A DNA stretch of 12,475 bases, taken from assembly GCA_018882485.1 (NCBI GenBank), contig VERU01000030.1, forward strand, positions 1 through 12,475, in the 5' to 3' direction. This stretch comes from Rhodoferax sp. (lineage in GTDB: Bacteria > Pseudomonadota > Gammaproteobacteria > Burkholderiales > Burkholderiaceae_C). Within the stretch, counting starts at the first letter, position 1. Each line of letters starts with the position of its first letter. Below are positions 5,443 through 11,847 of the stretch, one piece after another. Both the position numbers and the translations under genes were made by a program. The notes under the pieces are model-generated. The model did no database searches. It was not told the origin of the DNA and worked only from the letters and a program-made list of their open reading frames with translations.

Positions 5443-7193
5443 GCCAGCCTCCGCCCGCGTGGGCGCGACCGGCGCTTCCTCTTCGGGTCTGGGCGCGCCA
5501 CTACAACCGCGCCACCCTGGCGCAGGATGGCGTGGCGGCGATGATCGTCACGGTGATGCTGATCCCGCAGAGCCTGGCCTATGCGCTGCTAGCGGGCCTG
5601 CCACCCCAGGCGGGGTTGTACGCCAGCATCGCGCCGCTGCTGCTGTACGCCGTGTTCGGCTCCAGCCGGGTGCTGGCGGTCGGGCCGGTGGCCGTGGTCT
5701 CGCTCATGACGGCCAGTGCCATCGGCAGCCTGGCCCCTGCAGGATCGCCACAGTACTGGACAGCAGCCCTGGTGCTGGCACTGCTGTCGGGCGTGCTGCT
5801 GCTGCTGATGGGCCTGCTGCGGCTGGGCTTTCTGGCCAGCTTTCTCAGCCATCCGGTGATCTCGGGCTTTGTGTCGGCCTCGGGTCTGCTGATCGCATTG
5901 GGACAGCTCAAGACCCTGATGGGCGTCAAGGCCCAGGGCGAGCATTTCTTCAGCCTGGCACTGGACCTGCTGCGCCAGGCCCCGGCAGCCAACCCGCACA
6001 GCCTGGGGCTTGGGCTGGGCACGCTGCTGTTCCTGCTGTGGACGCGAAAACGGCTCAAGCCGCTGCTGCTGGGTCATGGCCTGTCCGCTGCCCTGGCCGA
6101 CGGTCTGAGCCGAGCGGCGCCGGTGGCCGCCATCGCAGCCAGCATCCTGCTCACCTGGGGCCTGGGCTGGACGGCACAGGGCGTCGCCGTCGTCGGCCAG
6201 GTACCGCAAGGGCTGCCGCCCTGGAGCTGGCCCGTGTGGGACGCGGCCCTTTACCGGTCGCTGCTGGTGCCGGCCCTGCTGATCGCCATCGTGGGCTTTG
6301 TCGAATCGGTATCGGTGGGCCAGACCCTGGCGGCCCGGCGGCGGCAACGCATCGATCCCGACCAGGAACTGGTGGCGCTGGGGGTGGGCAACCTGGGAGC
6401 CGCTTTCACCAGCGGGTTCCCGGTCACGGGAGGATTTGCCCGATCGGTGGTGAATTTCGATGCCGGCGCCCAGACACCGGCCGCGGGCGCGATGACGGCC
6501 CTGGGCATTGCGCTGGCCACCCTGCTGCTGACCCCTGTGCTGTACCACCTGCCGCTGGCCACACTGGCTGCCACCATCATCGTGGCGGTGCTGTCGCTGG
6601 TGGACCTCGGCATGCTGCGCAGGACCTGGGGCTACTCCCGGTCCGATTTTGCGGCCGCGCTGGTCACGCTGCTGGGCACCCTGGCGTTCGGGGTGGAAGT
6701 CGGGCTGCTGACCGGCGTGAGCCTGTCGCTGGCACTGTTCCTGCACCGCACCAGCCGACCCCACATGGCCGTCATCGGGCAGGTGGAGGGCACCGAACAC
6801 TTCCGCAATGTGCAGCGCCACCCGGTGCACGTGGAGCCAGCCCTGCTGGGACTCAGGGTGGATGGCAGCCTGTACTTTGCCAACGCCCGGTCGCTGGAAG
6901 ACCGCATGAATGCCGAGGTGGCAGCGCGCCCGGGCTTGCGCCATGTGGTGCTGCAATGCTCGGCCATCAACTTCATCGACACCAGCGCCCTGGAAGCGCT
7001 GCAGGCGATCCAGCACCGGCTGAAGGAAGCCGACATCACGCTGCACCTGTCCGAGGTGAAGGGTCCGGTCATGGACCGGCTGCAGCGCAGCGGATTTCTG
7101 AAGCAGCTCGACGGTCCGGTGTTCCTGACGCATTTCCAGGCCGTTCAGGCACTGACCGGCCAACCGGCGTCTTCTCGGATCAGAGAAATCTGA
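5439..7193 (+). CDS. SulP-family anion transporter with C-terminal STAS domain
   Basis: The predicted product is 584 residues from the GTG at 5439, which overlaps the preceding TGA. The frame is open further upstream, but that stretch lies inside the YeeE subunit-2 gene and has no SulP similarity. The SulP signature VMLIPQSLAYALLAGLPPQ with GLYASI lies at about 39-64. Many hydrophobic helices follow to about residue 440 (for example GFVESVSVGQTLAARRRQRIDPDQEL in the middle and GFPVTGGFARSVVNFDAGAQT after it, both typical). A cytosolic STAS domain spans about 455-560, with DTSALEAL at 514-521, where S516 matches the position phosphorylated in anti-sigma antagonists. SulP proteins carry sulfate, bicarbonate, C4-dicarboxylates or other anions. 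Coupling to the YeeE pair favours a sulfur oxyanion. The length is typical for the family. Its end overlaps the convergent regulator gene by 14 bp. Confidence 0.92.
   Translation: MSQPPPAWARPALPLRVWARHYNRATLAQDGVAAMIVTVMLIPQSLAYALLAGLPPQAGLYASIAPLLLYAVFGSSRVLAVGPVAVVSLMTASAIGSLAPAGSPQYWTAALVLALLSGVLLLLMGLLRLGFLASFLSHPVISGFVSASGLLIALGQLKTLMGVKAQGEHFFSLALDLLRQAPAANPHSLGLGLGTLLFLLWTRKRLKPLLLGHGLSAALADGLSRAAPVAAIAASILLTWGLGWTAQGVAVVGQVPQGLPPWSWPVWDAALYRSLLVPALLIAIVGFVESVSVGQTLAARRRQRIDPDQELVALGVGNLGAAFTSGFPVTGGFARSVVNFDAGAQTPAAGAMTALGIALATLLLTPVLYHLPLATLAATIIVAVLSLVDLGMLRRTWGYSRSDFAAALVTLLGTLAFGVEVGLLTGVSLSLALFLHRTSRPHMAVIGQVEGTEHFRNVQRHPVHVEPALLGLRVDGSLYFANARSLEDRMNAEVAARPGLRHVVLQCSAINFIDTSALEALQAIQHRLKEADITLHLSEVKGPVMDRLQRSGFLKQLDGPVFLTHFQAVQALTGQPASSRIREI
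7180..7193. other. Palindromic tail-to-tail overlap of sulP and the HxlR gene
   Basis: TCAGA-GAAA-TCTGA is a perfect 5-base inverted repeat with a GAAA loop. Its left edge is the regulator's stop (TGA on the minus strand, 7182-7180) and its right edge is the sulP stop (7191-7193). The overlap equals the palindrome. The stem is short and lacks a U-tract, so it is not a convincing terminator. Confidence 0.5.
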
Positions 7194-8163
7194 CGTCTGC
7201 GCGCCGGAGCAGCCCGGCACAGTGGCCGCAGTGCCAACCCACCCGCAAGCGCTCGCCGCAGACCATGTGGCGCACGGGCAGCGGCTGGGCCGCGCCCTGC
7301 AGGTCGCCACGGCCCCAGCGCACCATCTCCAGCACGATGGGGAACAGGGCCACACCCGCGCGGGTCAGGCGGTATTCCTGCCGGTTGGCCGCATAGTGAC
7401 GGGGGCGCAGTATCCCCAATGCCTGCAGTTCAGCCAGGCGTTCGCTCAGCTGGGTCGGTCCGATCTGCAGGGTTTGCTGAAACCGGGCGAACTGCCGCAC
7501 ACCCCGAAAGGCGGCGGCCACCAGGGCTGCGTTCCAGCGGTCACCCACCACCCGGGCGAGCCGCAACACCGGAACGCTCGCGCCACCCGGCGTGCCGCCC
7601 CCGCGGGTGCGTCGGAACGCCGCACCCGCGGCCGGCACGGCAGACATCGCCGGATCGGCATCGTCGCGGGTGTCGAAGGGCTGCACCTCACCCAGGCAAT
7701 GCTGACAGCGCAGCACCGGTCGCATGGCCCGACCACACCCCAGGTGCACCATCTGCTCGCGGGGCAGGTCTGGCGCCCAGGGGCCGGCCTGGCGGCCCGT
7801 GCCCCAATCGGTCTCCCACAACCACATAGCCACGAGCAGGGACCACAGATCCAGGCCACTGGCCGACAGCCAGTACTGCGGGTGTCCACCCGCCACCACC
7901 CGGCGCTGCAACACCCCGTGCGCCACCAGTTTGGACAACCGATCGCCCAGCACCGCGCGTGACACGCCGAAGTCGGCGATGAATTCTCCGTGGCGCCGCC
8001 GGCCGCGGAACATGCTGCGCAGGATGCGCAGGGTCCACTCGTCACCGATGACGGCAATGGTGCGCTGCGCGGCCGTCGCGCCGGCCAGCGACTCACCAGG
8101 CGGCTGACCGGGCGAATCCGGCGGCGTGGGGGCGTCGGCCGGGGCCACAGGTGACAAGTTCAT
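7180..8163 (-). CDS. Tandem-duplicated HxlR-family winged-helix transcriptional regulator
   Basis: This 327-residue protein contains two HxlR-type winged-helix units. Unit 1 (about 33-115) reads IGDEWTLRILRSMFRGRRRHGEF, then SRAVLGDRLSKLVAHGVLQRR. Unit 2 (about 198-287) reads VVGDRWNAALVAAAFRGVRQFARF, then GPTQLSERLAELQALGILRPR. Each is followed by the same metal-site-like spacing H-x2-C-x9-C-x-H-C (H140/C143/C153/C156 and H299/C302/C312/C315), offset by 159 residues, so the protein is an internal duplication acting as a covalent pseudo-dimer. The first 27 residues are Pro/Ala-rich and probably disordered. HxlR proteins are usually 100-150-residue dimers that sense aldehydes, quinones or ligands. 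The ATG at 8163 has no Shine-Dalgarno. It is divergent from the thiolase-like gene, so it most likely regulates the catabolic cluster and itself. Its ligand is unknown. Confidence 0.85.
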   Translation of the reverse strand: MNLSPVAPADAPTPPDSPGQPPGESLAGATAAQRTIAVIGDEWTLRILRSMFRGRRRHGEFIADFGVSRAVLGDRLSKLVAHGVLQRRVVAGGHPQYWLSASGLDLWSLLVAMWLWETDWGTGRQAGPWAPDLPREQMVHLGCGRAMRPVLRCQHCLGEVQPFDTRDDADPAMSAVPAAGAAFRRTRGGGTPGGASVPVLRLARVVGDRWNAALVAAAFRGVRQFARFQQTLQIGPTQLSERLAELQALGILRPRHYAANRQEYRLTRAGVALFPIVLEMVRWGRGDLQGAAQPLPVRHMVCGERLRVGWHCGHCAGLLRRADVRFL

Positions 8164-8171
8164 GATGACCG

Positions 8172-8200
8172 CGTCTAAATCGGAAAATTTAGTTTGTCAA
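8172..8200 (-). promoter_or_regulatory. Candidate promoter of the HxlR gene with embedded operator
   Basis: On the minus strand a perfect TTGACA (8200-8195) is followed after 17 bp by TAGACG (8177-8172, 3 of 6 to the -10 consensus). Transcription would begin near 8165, two bases from the ATG at 8163, and there is no Shine-Dalgarno. The message may therefore be leaderless. The spacer contains the inverted repeat CTAAAT-N6-ATTTAG. Confidence 0.45.
8175..8192. promoter_or_regulatory. Candidate operator, 18-bp inverted repeat CTAAAT-N6-ATTTAG
   Basis: Two perfect 6-base half-sites (8175-8180 and 8187-8192) lie in the spacer of the predicted regulator promoter, in an AT-rich patch unlike the surrounding GC-rich DNA. 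The position suits autorepression by the divergent HxlR protein. Binding is inferred. Confidence 0.5.
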
Positions 8201-8250
8201 TGATAGTGAGTTCCGGTGAAACCCGTATGGCTGCACCCCATGTCTGGCGC

Positions 8251-8280
8251 TAGACTGACCGAGTCTGGTCTCTTAACAAT
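8251..8280 (+). promoter_or_regulatory. Candidate promoter and second inverted repeat upstream of the thiolase-like gene
   Basis: TAGACT (8251-8256, 4 of 6 to TTGACA) is 17 bp from TAACAA (8274-8279, 3 of 6 to TATAAT). The inverted repeat AGACT-N5-AGTCT (8252-8256 and 8262-8266) overlaps the -35 and spacer. A start site would fall at or next to the ATG at 8287, again without a Shine-Dalgarno, suggesting a leaderless message. The hexamers are weak, so the dyad is the stronger part of the claim. Confidence 0.35.
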
Positions 8281-8286
8281 AGTGAT

Positions 8287-9477
8287 ATGGATGTCGTCGT
8301 CGTCGATGCGGTGCGCAGCCCGCGCGGATCAGCCCGTGAAACCGGCGCACTGCACGGGCTCACGCCCATGGAGCTGCTGGCCGGCCTGCTGCGTGCACTG
8401 CGAGACCGAACCGGCGTGGATACCGAACAAGTTGCCGATGGCGTGTTCGGCTGCGTCACGCAAACCGCAGAGCAGGGCGGCAATGTGGGCAAGACCGCCT
8501 GTCTGCTGGCCGACTGGAGCCCGCGCCTGAGCGCCGTCACCATCAACCGCTATTGCGCCTCAGGCCTGAGCGCGGTCAACTGGGCGGCGCAGCAGGCGCA
8601 GGATGCCGAGGGCCTGGCCGTGGCCGGCGGCGTCGAGATGATGTCGCGGGTACCCATGTTCGGCGACCAGGCTCCCTACTACAGCGACCGCGCTTTGGGC
8701 GGTCGCATCGGCTACGTGCCGCCGCCCTGGTCGTCCGACCTGGTGGCCACCCGCCACGGTTTCAGCCGGGCAGACTGCGACGGCTACGCCGCCCTGTCGC
8801 AGGCGCGCGCGCTGGCGGCCCGCAACCGGGGCCTGGCGGTGTCGATGGTGCCGGTGCATGATGCCCAGGGCCAGCTGCTGCTGGACCATGACGAGAACAT
8901 CCGCCCCGCCAACACCCTGGAAAAACTCGCCACGCTGCGCCCGGTCTACGAGGCCGGAGCCAACGGCCTGGACGACTGGGGCCTGGCGCGCGAGCCCGAA
9001 CTGGGCCACATCGAGCATGTGCACACCGCGGGCAACGCACCCTGCATGGCCGACGGCGCCGCCGCCGTGCTGCTGGGCAAGGCGGAAGCCGCCACGCGGC
9101 TGGGCCTGCGGGCGCGGGCGCGCATCCTGGCCCATGCGGATGCCTGTGTGCCGCTGACCCAGACCGGCGCAGTGGATGCAACCCGTAAGGCGCTGGCCCG
9201 GGCCGGGCTGACGGTAGCCGACATCGACCTGTGGGAAGTGCGTGACTCGTTCGCGGCCATCACGCTGCACTACATCCGCAGCCTGGGCATTCCGCTGGAG
9301 AAATTCAATGTCAACGGCAGTTCGATCGCGCTCGGTCACCCGATGGGCGCCACCGGCGCCATGCTGGTGAGCTGCCTGCTCGACGAAATGGATACACGCG
9401 ATCTGCGCTACGGCGTGGCCGCCCTGCCAGGCGCTTTTGGCGTGGCCACCGCCACCGTGTTCGAGCGACTGGGCTGA
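8287..9477 (+). CDS. Thiolase-family protein with altered active site
   Basis: This 396-residue product has full thiolase length and fold signature: MDVVVVDAVRSPRG at the N-terminus, NRYCASGL with the acyl-accepting C90, HTAGNAPCMADGAAAV (about 246-261), and NVNGSSIALGHPMGATGA with H351 (about 341-357). Thiolases cleave or form 3-ketoacyl-CoA by a Claisen mechanism. Two of the four catalytic loops are changed. The NEAF motif reads R319-D-S-F, and the C-terminal CxG loop (normally LCxGGGxG) reads LPGAFG with P381 where the second catalytic Cys belongs, and the loop is about two residues shorter. The sequence otherwise resembles FadA/FadA6-type degradative thiolases. It may be a ligase- or hydrolase-like variant, or inactive. 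It leads a series with the oxygenase, hydrolase and binding protein. No Shine-Dalgarno precedes the ATG. Confidence 0.9.
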   Translation: MDVVVVDAVRSPRGSARETGALHGLTPMELLAGLLRALRDRTGVDTEQVADGVFGCVTQTAEQGGNVGKTACLLADWSPRLSAVTINRYCASGLSAVNWAAQQAQDAEGLAVAGGVEMMSRVPMFGDQAPYYSDRALGGRIGYVPPPWSSDLVATRHGFSRADCDGYAALSQARALAARNRGLAVSMVPVHDAQGQLLLDHDENIRPANTLEKLATLRPVYEAGANGLDDWGLAREPELGHIEHVHTAGNAPCMADGAAAVLLGKAEAATRLGLRARARILAHADACVPLTQTGAVDATRKALARAGLTVADIDLWEVRDSFAAITLHYIRSLGIPLEKFNVNGSSIALGHPMGATGAMLVSCLLDEMDTRDLRYGVAALPGAFGVATATVFERLG

Positions 9478-9546
9478 GCCTGGCCCCATCCAGTGACCGA
9501 ATTTGCCCACGCACACCTTGCACCACCCCTCCGACAGTCCGCCGCC

Positions 9547-11022
9547 ATGACCACCGTACACCAGCGTTACACCCTGACCTGCCTGCCCACAGACAACCCT
9601 TACCTGATGGACAACTGGCGTCCCACCGACACCGAGTGGACCGCCAGCACGCCCGATCTCGAAGTCATCGGCGAGGTTCCCAGGGACCTGCACGGCGTCT
9701 ACCTGCGCAACGGCCACAACCAGGTGCATGCCCCCATCGGCAAGTACCACCCCTTCGACGGCGACGGCATGATCCATGGCATGCACTTCGAAGGGGGGCG
9801 GGCCACCTACCGCAACCGCTTTGTGCGCACCACCGGCTTCCTGGCCGAAGAAGCGGCTGGCGTATCGCTATGGCCGGGCATCATCGAGCCGCGCCGTGCC
9901 GTGCGCCGGGGCTGGGGCTCGATCGGCGCCATGAAGGACAACGCCGGCACCGATGTGAAGGTGCACGCAGGTCGGGCTCTGGCGGCCATGAGCCAGTGCA
10001 GCGAACCCTACCGGCTGGACCCGGTCACCCTGGAAACGCTGGGCCCGGATCCTGCGTGGGCGCGCCGCCTGGGCGATCGGGGCATCTGCTCGCACTTCCA
10101 GGTCGACCCCCACACTGGCGAGATGATGTTCTTCAATTTCGGCGAGCGGGCACCGTATTTCAACTACGGCGTGGTGAACGCGCGCAATGAACTGGTGCAT
10201 TACGAGCCCATCGAGCTGCCGCACGCCACCTGGCCGCACGACCTGGGCATGAGCCAGCACCACTGCGTGATCCACGACCTGTCGATGTTCTTCGACCCCG
10301 AGGGCCTCAAAAAAGGCCAGCACCGCCTGAAGTTCCACCGCGACGTGCCGGCCCGTTTCGGCGTGATTCCGCGCCTGGGCACCAGCCGCGACGTGAGATG
10401 GTTCGAAGGACAGCCCTGCTACATCCTGCACCTGGCCAACACCTACGAAGTGGGCGACGAGATCGTCATGGACGGCGCCATCCAGACCAACCCGGTGCCA
10501 GACCTGAGCGGCCTGCCCAAAGAGGGCTACGCCCGCATGCACGCCCTGCTGTCCATGGATCTGCAGGAAACGCGCATGCACCGCTGGCGCTTCAACCTCA
10601 AGACCGGACAGACCCGTGAGGAGGACCTGGACGACGAGGTCACCGAGTTCTCCATGGTCAATGCGCAATACAAGGGCCGTCCCAACCGCTATGTGTACAA
10701 CGCCCTGGCCAAGCCGGAATGGAAACTCGACGGCCTCAAGAAATACGACTGGCAGACCGGCAGGACGCAGCGCTGGCAGGCCCCGGCGGGTTGCTTCGTG
10801 AGCGAGTCCCCCTTCGCGCCGCGCGACGGCGCAGTGGACGAGGACGACGGGTATGTGGTCACCTACATCACCAACCTGGTCAGTGGCCGGGGCGAGTGCG
10901 CGGTGTTCGATGCCCGCGACATCGAACGCGGCCCGGTGTGCCGGATCATCCTGCCCGGTCATATCCCCATGGGGGCCCATGCCGTCTGGACGCCGGCCGC
11001 CGAGCTGAAGGTGCCGGCGTGA
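9547..11022 (+). CDS. Carotenoid cleavage oxygenase (RPE65/lignostilbene dioxygenase) family Fe(II) enzyme
   Basis: The predicted product is 491 residues from the ATG at 9547. The family's seven-bladed propeller enzymes use one non-heme Fe(II) held by four histidines to cleave C=C bonds oxidatively in carotenoids, apocarotenoids, stilbenes or isoeugenol-like phenylpropenes. All four ligands are recognisable: H183 (CSHFQVDPHTGE), H231 (WPHDLGMSQHH), H295 (ILHLANTYEVGDE) and H478 (MGAHAVWTP). A second-shell Glu is at about 420 (SESPFAPR). The N-terminal family block DLHGVYLRNGHN, then HPFDGDGMIHG, is also present. No signal peptide is seen, so it is cytosolic. An in-frame GTG at 9493 would add 18 residues and has no better ribosome site. 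The gap from the thiolase-like gene is 69 bp. Its TGA overlaps the next gene's GTG. The substrate is not deducible, and the linkage to a binding protein hints at an imported organic compound. Confidence 0.92.
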   Translation: MTTVHQRYTLTCLPTDNPYLMDNWRPTDTEWTASTPDLEVIGEVPRDLHGVYLRNGHNQVHAPIGKYHPFDGDGMIHGMHFEGGRATYRNRFVRTTGFLAEEAAGVSLWPGIIEPRRAVRRGWGSIGAMKDNAGTDVKVHAGRALAAMSQCSEPYRLDPVTLETLGPDPAWARRLGDRGICSHFQVDPHTGEMMFFNFGERAPYFNYGVVNARNELVHYEPIELPHATWPHDLGMSQHHCVIHDLSMFFDPEGLKKGQHRLKFHRDVPARFGVIPRLGTSRDVRWFEGQPCYILHLANTYEVGDEIVMDGAIQTNPVPDLSGLPKEGYARMHALLSMDLQETRMHRWRFNLKTGQTREEDLDDEVTEFSMVNAQYKGRPNRYVYNALAKPEWKLDGLKKYDWQTGRTQRWQAPAGCFVSESPFAPRDGAVDEDDGYVVTYITNLVSGRGECAVFDARDIERGPVCRIILPGHIPMGAHAVWTPAAELKVPA

Positions 11023-11831
11023 CGCCGCACGCCCTCCGGCTGCCGGACTATGCGGTGCACCACCCCGCTGGCGGTAGCCGCGAGCGTACGGTGTTCCTGC
11101 TGCACGGGGCTTTCGGCGCCAAGGAGTACTGGCGCAGCCAGGTACAGGCCCTGACTGGTGCCGGCTGGCGCGTGGTGAGCTGGGATGCGCCAGGCTATGG
11201 CCTGTCGGCGCTGCCGGTGCCGCTGACCATCGACCACGCCGCCCGCGCGCTGGGTCTGCTGCTGGAACGGGAGGGCGGTGCCTGCAACGTGGTGATGGGT
11301 CACAGCATGGGCGGCATGATCGCCCAGCAGGCCTGGCGCCATGCCCGCCAGCGCATCCACGGTTATGTGCTCTCGGCCACCAGTGCCTCCTTCGGCAGTC
11401 CGGATGGCGAATGGCAGAAGGAATTCGTACGCGCCCGCGTGGCTCCGCTGGACGCGGGCCGCAGCATCCCGGACTACGCGCCGGACATGCTGCGCGGCAT
11501 GATGGCCCCCGGGGCTGGCGGACCGGCGGTGGACCTGCTGATCGGCACGGTGAGCCAGATGCGCGAGGAGACCTTCCGCGCCGCCGTGGCGGCGATCGTC
11601 GGCTTCGAAGGCCGCGACCTGCTGCCCACGCTCGATGTGCCCGTGCTGTGTGTCGCCGGCGAACACGATGCCACCGCGCCCGCTGCGGTGATGCAGAAAA
11701 TGGCCGGCAAGATCACCGGCGCCGAGTTCATCAGCCTGAGCGGCCTGGGCCACTTCGGCTGGGCCGAGGATCCCCCCCGCTTCAATGCCGCCGTAATCGA
11801 ATTCCTGGCGCGGCATTTTCCCCAACCCTGA
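11019..11831 (+). CDS. Alpha/beta-fold hydrolase
   Basis: This 270-residue alpha/beta hydrolase starts at the GTG at 11019, overlapping the oxygenase stop (GTGA). The frame is open upstream, but that region is inside the oxygenase gene. Visible features are the oxyanion HGAFG (29-33), WDAPGYG (55-61), the nucleophile elbow GHSMGG with S96, the acid D217 in GEHDATAP and the base H245 in GLGHFGWAE, in the usual order and spacing. A cap-like region rich in Met and Ala lies between about 125 and 190. No signal peptide. Such enzymes hydrolyse esters, lactones, thioesters or C-C bonds (meta-cleavage type). Coupled translation with the oxygenase suggests it acts on the oxygenase product or prepares its substrate. 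The specific reaction is unknown. Confidence 0.9.
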   Translation: MTPHALRLPDYAVHHPAGGSRERTVFLLHGAFGAKEYWRSQVQALTGAGWRVVSWDAPGYGLSALPVPLTIDHAARALGLLLEREGGACNVVMGHSMGGMIAQQAWRHARQRIHGYVLSATSASFGSPDGEWQKEFVRARVAPLDAGRSIPDYAPDMLRGMMAPGAGGPAVDLLIGTVSQMREETFRAAVAAIVGFEGRDLLPTLDVPVLCVAGEHDATAPAAVMQKMAGKITGAEFISLSGLGHFGWAEDPPRFNAAVIEFLARHFPQP

Positions 11832-11837
11832 CCCCCC

Positions 11838-11841
11838 GGAG
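11838..11841 (+). promoter_or_regulatory. Ribosome binding site of the Bug-family gene
   Basis: GGAG lies six bases before the ATG at 11848 and seven bases after the hydrolase stop. The presence of its own Shine-Dalgarno, unlike the three upstream genes, suggests the binding protein is translated independently at a higher level from the shared message. Confidence 0.55.
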
Positions 11842-11847
11842 CTCCCG

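Noticed and set aside
5270..7396. Plus-strand frame (about 708 codons) and the minus-strand frame 5589-7355 over the SulP gene
   Set aside because: Both are Gly/Ala/Arg/Pro- or Gln/His-rich shadows of the SulP frame, with no hydrophobic pattern or motif.
9493..9546. Earlier GTG start (9493) for the oxygenase
   Set aside because: No ribosome site precedes it and the added 18 residues show no family similarity. It cannot be fully excluded.
8560..9786. Minus-strand frame over the thiolase-like and oxygenase genes, and similar ones at 9868-10980 and 10959-11921
   Set aside because: Each lies opposite a gene with full family motifs, and their translations look like low-complexity shadow sequence.
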